The notes: generated from the letters alone by a model not told the origin. DNA of 64,000 nt from SHZI01 sp049290495 (GCA_049290495.1 JBATNV010000200.1:1-64000); one strand, 5' to 3'; positions 16,061-25,207 are shown, counted from the stretch's first letter. Numbers and translations are program-made.

Positions 16061-17538
16061 TGTATCGGCTCATTGCCATGCACGAGACTCGCGCGCTGGC
16101 CCGTACCGGAGCGCTCTGGGCGATTCTCGCACTGTTGATCTTTGCGATTACCTTTGCTGCCTGGTCCGGTGGCCGCTCCGTAAGCCGGCAACTCAAGGGT
16201 GCCGATGATGCTGCCAGCTACGAGGCCGGGCTGCGTGAGCGGATGCGCCAGGAGACTGCTGAGTACGAGGCAAAGGTCAGAGCCACCGGTGGTCCGTACG
16301 AGTTTGCCACGGTCCGGCATGGTCCCGGGCAAGGTCCTCCGCAGGGCACCAATGCGGGTGCGGTAGGCGGCGAGACAGCGGCCTACATCAGTTTGCCACC
16401 GACCGGCCTTGCGGCTCTCTCTATCGGGCTGAGTGATATCCAGCTGGACTATCTGCCGGTTACGCTCGGCAAGTCGCTGGCCATGACGGCCAACGCTGAA
16501 CTCGAAAACCCCGTGAATCTCCTCGCAGGTTCGTTCGACGTTGCGTTTGTCGTGATCTTCCTGCTGCCAATTTTTATTCTTGCGATGACCTACGATCTCC
16601 TGTCCAGTGAACAGGAGCGTGGCACGCTGGCCATGATCCTTGCGCACCCGGTATCGCTGCGAACGTTGATGGCATCGAAGCTCATGGCTCGCGCCGCAAT
16701 CATCCTCATGGTTGTGATCGGACTTGGGCTCGTTGCAGTACTCACCGTCGGAACCCAGCTGGAAACTCCCGAAACGTGGCTTCGCTTCGGGCTCTGGATC
16801 ATTGCCACACTTGTTTACAGCCTGATCTGGTTTGCGCTGGCGGTACTGGTGAATCTTTACGGGCAGAGCTCGGCCACCAACGGCACCATTCTGGCCGGCG
16901 CCTGGCTGATTCTGGTGGTAATCGTTCCGACGCTGATCAGTCTGGTGGCGATGACGGTTTATCCGGTGCCTTCGCGCATGGAACTCACCGTCGCTGCGCG
17001 TGAGGCGCAGACTGCGGCCGAAAAGAACATGGATAAATCCCTGAATGCCTTTTATGCCGAGCACCTGGAATATGTGCCAGCGGGCGACCAGCGCGCCATG
17101 GATTTCATGACGCTTGGTCAGGCCAGCGCCAATACGATCGAAAAGGCGCTGGCGCCCTTGTACGCCGAATTTCTGGTCAGGCGTGACCAGCAGCAAGGCC
17201 TGGTGCAGCGTTTTCAGTACCTGTCTCCGGCCGTCATGATGCAACTGGCGCTGAACGAAATCGCCGGGACCAGTGGCGAGCGCTACGAGGACTTTCTGCA
17301 GCAGGCTGTTGTATTCCGGGCTGAATGGAATGATTACTTCGCCGAGCGGTTCCTCCGCCAGGACCCCCTGCGACCCGCGGACTACGACAGCTTTCCTGTC
17401 TTCCGTTACAGGCCTGAAGCATTCAGTACCGTTCTGCTGCGACTCGCCCCGTCGCTGCTGGGTTTGCTGGCACTTTTGCTCGGCGTCGCGTCAGTGCCGC
17501 TTCTTGGCATCCGGCGCTATCAGGTCGCGGCCCGATAG
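16060..17538 (+). CDS. ABC-2 type permease (DUF3526-like), second of two
   Basis: Predicted 492-aa protein with the same layout as its upstream neighbour: N-terminal helix, long soluble insertion, central TM cluster with S-S-E-Q-E-R-G-T-L-A-M-I near residue 185, second soluble part (about 300-450), C-terminal helix. The pair looks like an ancient duplication. DUF3526-type ABC-2 systems are often found beside TonB receptors and may export or extract envelope compounds. The substrate is unknown. Confidence 0.88.
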   Translation: MYRLIAMHETRALARTGALWAILALLIFAITFAAWSGGRSVSRQLKGADDAASYEAGLRERMRQETAEYEAKVRATGGPYEFATVRHGPGQGPPQGTNAGAVGGETAAYISLPPTGLAALSIGLSDIQLDYLPVTLGKSLAMTANAELENPVNLLAGSFDVAFVVIFLLPIFILAMTYDLLSSEQERGTLAMILAHPVSLRTLMASKLMARAAIILMVVIGLGLVAVLTVGTQLETPETWLRFGLWIIATLVYSLIWFALAVLVNLYGQSSATNGTILAGAWLILVVIVPTLISLVAMTVYPVPSRMELTVAAREAQTAAEKNMDKSLNAFYAEHLEYVPAGDQRAMDFMTLGQASANTIEKALAPLYAEFLVRRDQQQGLVQRFQYLSPAVMMQLALNEIAGTSGERYEDFLQQAVVFRAEWNDYFAERFLRQDPLRPADYDSFPVFRYRPEAFSTVLLRLAPSLLGLLALLLGVASVPLLGIRRYQVAAR

Positions 17539-17588
17539 GTCCGCCTGCCCCGGAAGTTTCGCTCGCATGCAGCTTGACTTATATGGTC

Positions 17589-17607
17589 ATCATATTAACA
17601 TGACAAC
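17589..17607 (+). promoter_or_regulatory. GntR-type operator, copy B (korAB)
   Basis: ATCATATTAACATGACAAC differs from copy D only by purine transitions at four positions. A -35-like TTGACT (from 17574) lies just upstream, so the site covers the probable -10 and start. It ends 25 bp before the chosen korA start codon. Confidence 0.72.
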
Positions 17608-17632
17608 TATCGCCGCTCAGTTGACAGCAGTC

Positions 17633-19597
17633 ATGGCCCCTCATCGTGAGTCGCAGGAAAAACCGGCAAAAGTCCGTCAGTTCAAGGAGATGGACCATGC
17701 GATCGTCCGCTTTGCCGGCGATTCCGGCGATGGTATCCAGCTGACCGGTTCGCTATTTACACACGATTCGGCCGTCCTCGGTCACGACGTCAGTACCTTG
17801 CCCGAGTACCCTGCCGAAATCCGCGCGCCCGCCGGCACGCGGGCCGGGGTCAGCAGTTTTCAGCTGAACTTCAGCTCCGCTGAAATACATACTCCAGGCG
17901 ATCGGCCGCACATGCTTCTTGCGCTGAATCCTGCCGCGCTTGCCGTGCATCTGGCCGACCTCATACCAGGCGGAATGATTGTTCTCGACGACGATGCTTT
18001 TGATACGACGAGTCTTGGGAAGGCCGGATTTTCGGGTGCCGATCCCCGCGACGACGGCACGCTTGCCGGATATCAACTCTACCGGGTCCCGATCACCAGT
18101 CTGACCCTTGAAGCCGTAAGGCCACTGGGGCTGGACAAGAAGCAGGCGTCCCTCTGCAAGAACATGTTCATGCTGGGGCTGGTCGCATGGATCTACGATC
18201 GATCTGCGGATGTGGTGGAAAAGCAGATCGACTCGTTGCTCGAACGCAAGGCTGCCCAGCCCGCCATGCTCGAAAAGTATCGGCAGCAGGCGACAGCGAA
18301 CAAACTGGCGTTCCGCGCGGGTTACAACTATGCCGATACCGTAGAGGTGTTTGTTTGCCGGTATACCGTTGGCAAGGCGAAGCTTCCGCCTGGAACCTAC
18401 CGGCGGGTAACCGGCAATGAGGCGACGGCCCTCGGCTTCCTGGCAGCTTCCGTTATCAGCCAGAGGTCCCTCTTGTATGCCTCCTATCCGATTACGCCGG
18501 CCAGCGACATTCTTCATGAGCTGTCCAAATACCGTCACTTCGGAGTGCGAACCGTACAGGCAGAAGATGAGATCGCTGCTATCGCGATGGCAATCGGCGC
18601 TGCCTATGGCGGTTGCCTGGGATTAACGGGCACCAGTGGCCCTGGCGTTGCGCTCAAAACCGAAGCGATAGGTCTGGCGGTGATGGCTGAGCTGCCGGTA
18701 GTTATCGTAAATGTGCAGCGAGGCGGTCCATCGACGGGGCTGCCGACCAAGACGGAACAATCAGACTTGTTGCAGGCACTCTATGGCAGGAACGGAGAGT
18801 GCCCTGTAGTCGTGCTTGCCGCACACAGCCCGGCGCATTGCTTTGAAATGGCAATAGAGGCATTTCGCATAGCCATACGCTACATGACCCCGGTGTTCCT
18901 GCTGTCGGATGGATCGATCGCCAACGGTACGGAGCCATGGCGCACGCCAAAGGAAGCGGAATTGCCGCGAATTGATTTGCCGCAAGTCGTGCAGGCCGAT
19001 GATTATCAGGTCTATGCGCGGAATCCCGAGACACTGGCAAGGCAATGGGTGGCGCCCGGTACGCCCGGTCTGGAGCATTGCCTTGGCGGCCTTGAGAAGC
19101 AGGACATCAGTGGCAAGGTCAGCCACGATTCGGCGAATCATCAGCGTATGGTCCATTTGAGGATTGAGAAGATCCAGGGCATCGCGAAGGATATTCCGGA
19201 GCTAACGGTCTTCGGTGCTGCACAAGGCGATCTGCTGGTGCTTGGCTGGGGCGGCACCTTTGGTGCAATTCACCATGCGGTAGAGCGTGTACAGCGGCTG
19301 GGGCTCTCCGTCGCAGCATCGCAACTGGACTATCTGAACCCCTTTCCCGCAAACCTTGGCGAGCTTCTGCGCAGCTACCGGCAAGTCCTGATTCCGGAAC
19401 TGAATGCTGGCCAGTTGAGAATGCTGATCCGCGCCGAATTCCTGATCGATGCCGCAGGTCTGAACAAGATCACCGGGCAGCCTTTCAGGACCAGTGAAAT
19501 CGAGCTGGAAATTCTCAGGCTACTCGGTGTCCAGAACGCACACAGCCAGGATTCTCTGCCTTCGACTGAAACGGTTCACGGGGCGACGGGCGCATGA
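17633..19597 (+). CDS. korA: 2-oxoacid:ferredoxin oxidoreductase, fused gamma-alpha subunit
   Basis: Predicted 654-aa protein. The gamma domain begins at D-H-A-I-V-R-F-A-G-D-S-G-D-G-I-Q-L-T-G (residue ~21). The alpha/pyrimidine domain carries Y-P-I-T-P-A-S-D-I-L near residue 285 and V-Q-R-G-G-P-S-T-G-L-P-T-K-T-E-Q near residue 365. This is the KorA (2-oxoglutarate) rather than pyruvate type. With KorB it converts a 2-oxoacid and CoA to acyl-CoA, CO2 and reduced ferredoxin. The frame is open far upstream; ATG 17633 is preferred to ATG 17600 because the latter lies inside operator B. ATG 17690 is a third option. Confidence 0.93.
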   Translation: MAPHRESQEKPAKVRQFKEMDHAIVRFAGDSGDGIQLTGSLFTHDSAVLGHDVSTLPEYPAEIRAPAGTRAGVSSFQLNFSSAEIHTPGDRPHMLLALNPAALAVHLADLIPGGMIVLDDDAFDTTSLGKAGFSGADPRDDGTLAGYQLYRVPITSLTLEAVRPLGLDKKQASLCKNMFMLGLVAWIYDRSADVVEKQIDSLLERKAAQPAMLEKYRQQATANKLAFRAGYNYADTVEVFVCRYTVGKAKLPPGTYRRVTGNEATALGFLAASVISQRSLLYASYPITPASDILHELSKYRHFGVRTVQAEDEIAAIAMAIGAAYGGCLGLTGTSGPGVALKTEAIGLAVMAELPVVIVNVQRGGPSTGLPTKTEQSDLLQALYGRNGECPVVVLAAHSPAHCFEMAIEAFRIAIRYMTPVFLLSDGSIANGTEPWRTPKEAELPRIDLPQVVQADDYQVYARNPETLARQWVAPGTPGLEHCLGGLEKQDISGKVSHDSANHQRMVHLRIEKIQGIAKDIPELTVFGAAQGDLLVLGWGGTFGAIHHAVERVQRLGLSVAASQLDYLNPFPANLGELLRSYRQVLIPELNAGQLRMLIRAEFLIDAAGLNKITGQPFRTSEIELEILRLLGVQNAHSQDSLPSTETVHGATGA

Positions 19598-20619
19598 CAA
19601 ATCCGAAATACGAACGAAAGGACTTTGTTTCCAAAGAGGAAGTCCGCTGGTGCCCCGGCTGTGGTGATTATGCGGTGCTGTCGCAGGTCCAGAGGGTCAT
19701 GCCTGAGATATGCGAGCGATTACAGCTGCGGCGTGAAAATATCGTTTTTGTTTCAGGCATCGGCTGTTCCAGCCGTTTCCCGTATTACATGAATACCTAC
19801 GGCTTCCACACGATCCATGGGCGTGCGCCGGCCATCGCAACCGGGCTACAGCTCTGTCGGCCTGATTTGCTGGTCTGGGTAATCACTGGTGATGGAGATG
19901 GCCTGAGTATCGGTACCAATCACCTGGTCCATTGCCTTCGTCGCAACGTCAACGTAAAGATCCTGCTATTCAACAATCGTATCTATGGCCTGACCAAGGG
20001 GCAGTTCTCGCCGACGTCGGAAAAAGGCAAAAAGACCAAATCGAGTCCAATGGGGAGCATTGAGCAACCGATAAAGCCCTTGTCCATGGCGCTTGCATCG
20101 GAGGCAACATTCGTTGCCAGAGTTGGTGCGACAGATGCGAAGAATCTTCAGGACATTCTGCTTCGCGCAGCATGTCATCCGGGTTCGGCGTTCGTCGAGA
20201 TCCTGCAGAATTGCAATGTTTTCAATGATGGCGCCTTCGACTCATTTACGGCGACGGCGGTTCGGCAAGACCGATCGCTCTATCTGCAGCATGGGCAGCC
20301 GATGATTTTTGGTGCCAAGCGGGACCGCGCTATCCGTTTGCGTGCCGGCTTTCCGGAAATAGTCAGCCTTGATGAGTTTCCGGAAAAAGAACTTCTGGTG
20401 TTCAACGAGAGCGCTGCGCATCCGGGGCTGGCGTATATGCTGAGTGAACTGGACGAGCAGGCTTTCCCTGTGCCAATGGGGGTATTCCGGTGTGTGAGCC
20501 GAAGGCCATTCGACAAGCTGCTCGATGAACAGATTGAAGCGGCAGTGGCGAAGCGGGGAGAAGGCAAACTTCTCGAATACATCAACTCGGGTGACACATG
20601 GGAAGTAACCGCGTCTTGA
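19594..20619 (+). CDS. korB: 2-oxoacid:ferredoxin oxidoreductase, beta (TPP) subunit
   Basis: Predicted 341-aa protein. W-C-P-G-C-G-D-Y near residue 20 and a distal C-S-S-R-F region bind the [4Fe-4S] cluster. G-D-G-D-G-L-S-I-G near residue 98 and F-N-N-R-I-Y-G-L-T-K-G-Q-F-S-P-T near residue 125 form the TPP/Mg site of KorB-type enzymes. The ATG overlaps the korA stop (ATGA), so the subunits are translationally coupled. Reduced ferredoxin made here is the likely electron source for the flavoprotein at 21704, via the ferredoxin at 23056. Confidence 0.95.
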   Translation: MTNPKYERKDFVSKEEVRWCPGCGDYAVLSQVQRVMPEICERLQLRRENIVFVSGIGCSSRFPYYMNTYGFHTIHGRAPAIATGLQLCRPDLLVWVITGDGDGLSIGTNHLVHCLRRNVNVKILLFNNRIYGLTKGQFSPTSEKGKKTKSSPMGSIEQPIKPLSMALASEATFVARVGATDAKNLQDILLRAACHPGSAFVEILQNCNVFNDGAFDSFTATAVRQDRSLYLQHGQPMIFGAKRDRAIRLRAGFPEIVSLDEFPEKELLVFNESAAHPGLAYMLSELDEQAFPVPMGVFRCVSRRPFDKLLDEQIEAAVAKRGEGKLLEYINSGDTWEVTAS

Positions 20620-20623
20620 GCAA

Positions 20624-21409
20624 CTAGCGCGCCGCTGCTACGCCGTGCACAAACTCCAGGGTTTCACGATCAAAAACCAGGGCCGGGTGGTCATACTGTT
20701 CGCAGTTGTACCAGGTAAAGAAGCGCTCAACCGGGCGCTTGCCGGTGTCCATGACAATCTGTTCTATGGTCAGTAGTGGTGCACCCACCGCGGAATCAAG
20801 CATCGCTGCAAGATGGGAATCAGCGAGTGTTGCGCCTATCAGCTGGTGGGCTTCGCCGATCTGGATGCCCTGTTGTTCCAGTATCGCCAGGATGGTCATC
20901 GAAGCAAGGTCGCTCGCCATGATTTTCGCGCGACCGGCCGGGATGTGGGCTTCAACATAAGCGGCTGGCACGCCACGAAAAATACGAACGTAGGAAACCT
21001 TCGTTACGCGGTGACCTACCGCAATTTTCAGATCAGTTGCAACTCGTGAGTCAGCGTCAATTTCGGAGACGTTGACCTGTGTGATTTTGCTTCGTTGCGC
21101 GAGACCCCGGGCTGTGCGGATTCGGGCGTGTACGTTTTCCACGCCGCCGCGTTCCCGTACGTTCGTCGCAACATAGGTTCCCTTGCCATGTACACGATAG
21201 ACCAGTTCATCCTCCACCAGGAGATCGATGGCCTTGCGTGTGGTGATGCGCGAAACCTTGAAGAGCTTGCCGATTTCGTCTTCCGTGGCAATCTTGTCGC
21301 CAGGGCCATACTTGCCGTTTCGGATCCATTCCCGAAGCGTTGTGTATACCCGGACATAGCGAGGCGGTCTGGTCCGCGGGTCGCTGGCGTTCCTGGAATC
21401 CGGGTTCAT
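20624..21409 (-). CDS. GntR-family regulator with UTRA effector domain (HutC subfamily)
   Basis: Predicted 261-aa protein. Winged helix at residues 18-85 (Y-T-T-L-R-E-W-I-R-N-G-K-Y-G-P-G-D-K-I, then V-S-R-I-T-T-R-K-A-I-D-L-L recognition helix and G-K-G-T-Y-V wing). A UTRA ligand-binding domain from about residue 100, with Y-V-R-I-F-R-G-V-P-A-A-Y-V-E-A-H-I-P near 150 and I-E-Q-I-V-M-D near 220. ATG 21409 used. HutC-type proteins are usually repressors released by a pathway metabolite. Its position amid six copies of one palindrome, one before its own gene, makes it the best candidate to bind them. Confidence 0.92.
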   Translation of the reverse strand: MNPDSRNASDPRTRPPRYVRVYTTLREWIRNGKYGPGDKIATEDEIGKLFKVSRITTRKAIDLLVEDELVYRVHGKGTYVATNVRERGGVENVHARIRTARGLAQRSKITQVNVSEIDADSRVATDLKIAVGHRVTKVSYVRIFRGVPAAYVEAHIPAGRAKIMASDLASMTILAILEQQGIQIGEAHQLIGATLADSHLAAMLDSAVGAPLLTIEQIVMDTGKRPVERFFTWYNCEQYDHPALVFDRETLEFVHGVAAAR

Positions 21410-21459
21410 CAATTCTCAAGCCTCATGCTATCGCGTACGAAGGTGCTTAATGTTGTAAC

Positions 21460-21478
21460 GTCATGACGGCATAACACC
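21460..21478 (-). promoter_or_regulatory. GntR-type operator, copy F (regulator's own gene)
   Basis: GTCATGACGGCATAACACC on the plus strand matches copy D at 15 of 19 positions, with half-site TAACA intact and the other changed to TGACG. It lies 50 bp upstream of the GntR start, suggesting autoregulation. Confidence 0.6.
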
Positions 21479-21637
21479 CCGATGGCGAACCAGCGCGTGT
21501 CCGATTACGGGGGCCTGTACGCCGGGGAGGAGTTTGCGCAGCGATTCCCGGCAAGTTTAGCATGCAGTCGGGTCCCTTTCTGCGCTCCAGCATGGTCCGG
21601 CACTGCAGTATCAAGGCGAGCCCTCACGCCCACGCAT

Positions 21638-21668
21638 GTTGTCATTATGATATGACGACCTATATAAT
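21638..21668 (+). promoter_or_regulatory. GntR-type operator, copy C, with promoter (FAD reductase operon)
   Basis: The operator occupies 21638-21656. In minus orientation it reads GTCATATCATAATGACAAC, 16 of 19 identical to copy A. It overlaps the -35 TTGTCA (21639-21644) and spacer of a promoter whose -10 is a perfect TATAAT (21663-21668, 18-bp spacing). Binding would block RNA polymerase. The start codon is at 21704. Confidence 0.72.
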
Positions 21669-21703
21669 CCGGCCAGCCATCTGCCATTTTTGGGGCGATT
21701 CGA

Positions 21704-23014
21704 ATGCAATATGATCTGATAATTGTCGGCGGCGGTCCGGGCGGGGCCATGGCGGCGCGTTGTGCGGCCAGGGACGGCATGAATGTCCTGCTGGTCGAAC
21801 GGATGAAAGCTGGCAAGATCAACCGCTTCTGCAGTCGCGATCTGCGCCTGGGTGCGGGTGGTTTTTCCTCGGATACCATCCCGACCGATGTCAAGCTGAA
21901 GCGGGTCACAGTGACCATCGAGGTCGGCAGCCATCATCATCGTATCCACCTGCACGGTCTGCCACCCGATGCGATTATTGATTACCGTGGTGAATTGAAT
22001 CCGGTATTCAACGAGACACTGGTCTCGCCTTCCGGGCGTGCGTTCAGCCGCGACCCTTCCGACCGTGATATCGAAGGCTTTGTTGTCGACAAAGAGCAGT
22101 TGATGATTGGCTTGCTTGCGGAAGCCCATGCCGCCGGCTGCGTCATCCGCGATGGAACCAGGTGTGTTTCCATTGACGACTCGGCAGACGGAGTACAAGT
22201 GCGCGTGACTTCAGATGCCGGCGACGAAGTGCTGTCTGCCCGGCGCGCGATCGTTGCGGATGGTTCTTTCTCCACGCTGGTTGATCAGCTCGGATTTAAT
22301 GAAGGACGGTCACCGGGTCGCGGACGAATCAAGTTCATGAATCTCGTTCTCGATCGGGTGAAGTTTCCGTTTCCGGAATTTCGCCGGGTACGATTCTGCT
22401 TGCCCTCCCTGCACAACGGCATCGTAAACATGGGGCCGTGGCCGCCAGGATTGTTTCAGATCAGTACTTCTGCAAGCGTTGCAAATGACGTAAACCTGCA
22501 GAGCATACTGACCACGTTTACGACAAACTCGCCATTTTCCGAGCTGTTTGCGGGCGCAAAAGTCGTGGCCAAGCAGGCCTGCAACATGGACTTGCGACCG
22601 CCCATTCGGGAAGCTGCCCGCGGCAATGTCATGTGTATCGGTGACAATGCTGCCTTTGCGGAGGTTGCCATCAAGGGCGCAATAGGCTGTGGCTATATGG
22701 CTGCAAAGTTTAGCAAGGAGGCGCTTGACGGCCGGGATGGTAATGCCGCCTACAATGATTACTGGCAGCACGCCTTCAATTTCTTCAGTCCGCAGTACAA
22801 CCGTCGGGCCGATGGCGTCAAAAAGATCACCGAGGCGCTGACCGATGCTGAGACAGACGATCTCATCGGCTGGGTGGAAGACCGCGGGTTTACGGGTTTG
22901 CCGAATGACGTAGTCCTTAAGCATCGTGAACAGCTGGAGCAGGATCTGCCTGCTGTCTGCGAAAAGCTGCTGCCCCGGGAGATCGATCGTGGCGATCGTC
23001 AGGCGGTAGCATGA
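21704..23014 (+). CDS. FAD-dependent reductase, geranylgeranyl-reductase-like family
   Basis: Predicted 436-aa flavoprotein. The Rossmann fold opens at residue 4 (L-I-I-V-G-G-G-P-G-G-A-M-A-A-R-C-A) and ends in L-L-V-E-R. A second FAD motif lies near residue 305 (V-M-C-I-G-D-N-A-A-F-A), with K-G-A-I-G-C-G-Y after it. This is the pattern of the ChlP/BchP/archaeal geranylgeranyl reductase and FixC-like group, many of which take electrons from ferredoxin. It is followed 41 bp later by a ferredoxin gene, the usual pairing for such enzymes. The sequence does not show whether it acts on an isoprenoid, a tetrapyrrole or another substrate. Confidence 0.88.
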   Translation: MQYDLIIVGGGPGGAMAARCAARDGMNVLLVERMKAGKINRFCSRDLRLGAGGFSSDTIPTDVKLKRVTVTIEVGSHHHRIHLHGLPPDAIIDYRGELNPVFNETLVSPSGRAFSRDPSDRDIEGFVVDKEQLMIGLLAEAHAAGCVIRDGTRCVSIDDSADGVQVRVTSDAGDEVLSARRAIVADGSFSTLVDQLGFNEGRSPGRGRIKFMNLVLDRVKFPFPEFRRVRFCLPSLHNGIVNMGPWPPGLFQISTSASVANDVNLQSILTTFTTNSPFSELFAGAKVVAKQACNMDLRPPIREAARGNVMCIGDNAAFAEVAIKGAIGCGYMAAKFSKEALDGRDGNAAYNDYWQHAFNFFSPQYNRRADGVKKITEALTDAETDDLIGWVEDRGFTGLPNDVVLKHREQLEQDLPAVCEKLLPREIDRGDRQAVA

Positions 23015-23055
23015 ATGACTGGATTCATTAAGCGGTTTGTGCAGGAGGGTTACTG

Positions 23056-23334
23056 ATGGCGCTGAGAATTACGGATGATTGTCTGAATTGCTTTGCCTGC
23101 ATTTCAGACTGCCCGAATGCGGCAATCAGTGAAGGGCCAGTGATTCACGTCATTGACTCGAATCTTTGTACCGAGTGTGTGGGTTCGTATGAAAGCCCGA
23201 GATGCATCAAGGTTTGCCCCGCAGACACCGCGATTGAGTGGGATGCTGAGCGGGTCGAATCCCGCGATACGCTGCTTGCCCGCTGGGGAAAGCTGCACCC
23301 CGGTGAGACTCCCGCGTTGTTCGACAGCAAGTGA
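23056..23334 (+). CDS. 2[4Fe-4S] ferredoxin (YfhL-like)
   Basis: Predicted 92-aa ferredoxin with two cluster motifs: C-L-N-C-F-A-C-I-S-D-C-P at residues ~11-22, and C-T-E-C-V-G followed after a short insertion by C-I-K-V-C-P. The insertion and acidic C-terminal tail resemble the YfhL/Alvin type, which have very low potentials. Strong AGGAGGGT site. It lies between the flavoprotein and the oppB-like gene and is the probable electron carrier between KorAB and the flavoprotein. Confidence 0.93.
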   Translation: MALRITDDCLNCFACISDCPNAAISEGPVIHVIDSNLCTECVGSYESPRCIKVCPADTAIEWDAERVESRDTLLARWGKLHPGETPALFDSK

Positions 23335-23367
23335 TGACTGCCAGGAGCCGATAGCAAGGAGCTTGCG

Positions 23368-24345
23368 ATGGGATTGTACGTCCTGCGGCGGCTGGCTCTA
23401 ACGGTACCAATCCTGTTTGCTGTCATCGTCCTTTCGTTCTGGTTGATGCATGTAGCGCCCGGTGGACCGTTCGATGCCGAACTCATCGATCTTGATCCGA
23501 AGGTGGTCGAGAGCATACGCGCGGCCTACGACCTGGATGCACCGGTCTGGAAGCAGTTTCTTGATTACCTCGGCGGTCTGCTGCACGGTGATCTCGGCCC
23601 ATCCCTCATCTATTCAGATCTTCGTGTCAGCCAGATTATTGCGACGGGATTGCCCATTAGTGTGACAGTTGGTCTCAGTGCGATAGCTATCGGCATTGCG
23701 CTCGGTATCGGCTGCGGGATAGCCGCCGCCCTGCGCCAGAACTCATTCGTAGACTATATCGTCATGGCTGCTGCAATGACGGGCGTTGCAATCCCTACCT
23801 TCGTCACAGCACCGCTGCTTATCCTGCTGTTTGGTCTTTACCTGGGCTGGTTGCCTATTTCAGGCTGGGGCGGCGGCGATCTGCGGCACCTGCTTCTGCC
23901 TGTTATTGCGCTGGCGCTGCCGAAAGTCGCCACGCTGGCCCGGATCACGCGCGGCGCGATGCTTGAAGCACTGAATACCGACTATGTGCGTACCGCACGT
24001 GCCAAAGGCCTTCGGGAATGGAAGGTGGTCACGAGGCATGTTCTCCGTCCGATGTTGATACCCGTCGTCAGCTATCTGGGTCCGACCATCGCAACAGTCA
24101 TGACCGGCTCTGTTGTGATTGAAACGATATTTGGACTGCCGGGTATCGGGCGGGCCTTTGTCGAGGGTGCCAGTAATCGTGACTATCCCGTTGTCATGGG
24201 TGTCGTGATCGTATATGCCGTATTCATCCAGATCCTGAATCTCCTGGTCGACGTCATTTATGGCTACCTTGATCCCAGGATTCGGCAAAGTTACGGGCGA
24301 CCCGAAATGAGTACGGCAGGGGCGGGAATTGGCCGCGGAAAGTAG
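23368..24345 (+). CDS. oppB: Dipeptide/oligopeptide-type ABC permease, OppB/DppB-like
   Basis: Predicted 325-aa, 6-TM permease. N-terminal L-R-R-L-A-L-T-V-P-I-L-F-A-V and the cytoplasmic loop motif E-A-L-N-T-D-Y-V-R-T-A-R-A-K-G-L near residue 205 (EAA loop that docks the ATPases) are diagnostic. The C-terminal F-G-L-P-G-I-G-R-A-F-V segment is also typical. AAGGAG upstream. It overlaps the next gene by 17 bp. The Opp/Dpp family imports peptides but also Ni chelates, haem and opines. Confidence 0.93.
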   Translation: MGLYVLRRLALTVPILFAVIVLSFWLMHVAPGGPFDAELIDLDPKVVESIRAAYDLDAPVWKQFLDYLGGLLHGDLGPSLIYSDLRVSQIIATGLPISVTVGLSAIAIGIALGIGCGIAAALRQNSFVDYIVMAAAMTGVAIPTFVTAPLLILLFGLYLGWLPISGWGGGDLRHLLLPVIALALPKVATLARITRGAMLEALNTDYVRTARAKGLREWKVVTRHVLRPMLIPVVSYLGPTIATVMTGSVVIETIFGLPGIGRAFVEGASNRDYPVVMGVVIVYAVFIQILNLLVDVIYGYLDPRIRQSYGRPEMSTAGAGIGRGK

Positions 24346-25207
24346 TTCCGCTAACAGGCTGGGGACGTCGATCTGGCGGGATGCCATTTATCGATTCTCC
24401 GTCAATCGCGCGGCGATGCTCAGCTTCTGGATCATCATCATCCTTACCGGTATGGCCATCGTGATCCCGATCTGGGGGCCGCACACGCTCGATGCAGTGG
24501 ACTGGGACAGGATCCTGATTCCGCCGACCTTTGAAAACCAGCACTGGTTCGGGACCGATGCTAACGGCAGGGACATGTTCGTACGGACCATGTACGGTGC
24601 CAGAATTTCGCTGACTATAGGTGTGCTGACGACGCTGGTGGCGTTGATCATCGGGGTCACCTACGGTGCTATCGCCGGTTACTTTGGCGGGCGGGTAGAT
24701 GCGGTCATGATGCGTATGATCGACGTTCTTTACGCAGTTCCCACGCTTTTCCTCGTCATCATTCTGGTCAGCGCATTTGGAAATAATTTTCTGCTGATTT
24801 TTATCAGCATCGGTGCGGTCGAGTGGATGACCCTTGCAAGAATTGTTCGCGGGCAGGCACTGGCGATCAGGCAAAAGGAATACATGGAAGCCGCACGCGC
24901 GCTGGGTCTTCCGGCATCCCGGATATTGATGCAATACATCCTGCCGAATGTGATCGGTCCGGTCGTTGTATACGTAACGTTGCTGATCCCGATTAACATT
25001 ATTGTCGAGAGCTATCTGAGCTTCCTCGGTCTGGGTGTGCAGGAACCATTCACGAGCTGGGGCCGTCTGATTGCACAAGGTGCCGCCGAAATGGAAGCGG
25101 CGCCGTGGTTGCTGTTGATACCAGCCGCGTTTCTCACGCTCACGATGTTTTGCTTCAATTTCATGGGGGATGGATTAAGGGATGCCCTTGATCCCAAAAA
25201 CCGCTAA
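24329..25207 (+). CDS. oppC: Dipeptide/oligopeptide-type ABC permease, OppC/DppC-like
   Basis: Predicted 292-aa permease, starting from TTG at 24329 with a GGGGCGGGA site upstream. OppC hallmarks: H-W-F-G-T-D-A-N-G-R-D-M-F near residue 72, the EAA loop Y-M-E-A-A-R-A-L-G-L near residue 185, and C-terminal F-M-G-D-G-L-R-D-A-L-D-P-K. It pairs with the OppB-like protein to form the channel. Its stop shares one base with the following ATG (TAATG). Confidence 0.92.
   Translation: MAAESSSANRLGTSIWRDAIYRFSVNRAAMLSFWIIIILTGMAIVIPIWGPHTLDAVDWDRILIPPTFENQHWFGTDANGRDMFVRTMYGARISLTIGVLTTLVALIIGVTYGAIAGYFGGRVDAVMMRMIDVLYAVPTLFLVIILVSAFGNNFLLIFISIGAVEWMTLARIVRGQALAIRQKEYMEAARALGLPASRILMQYILPNVIGPVVVYVTLLIPINIIVESYLSFLGLGVQEPFTSWGRLIAQGAAEMEAAPWLLLIPAAFLTLTMFCFNFMGDGLRDALDPKNR

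Noticed and set aside
17600..17632. ATG at 17600 as start of korA
   Set aside because: It lies inside operator B and within the probable promoter/start region, so an mRNA is unlikely to include it. The ATG at 17633 was used instead.
22310..22924. Long antisense frame inside the FAD reductase gene
   Set aside because: It has no ribosome-binding site or recognisable motifs, and the sense frame is a clear flavoprotein. It reflects high-GC shadow coding.
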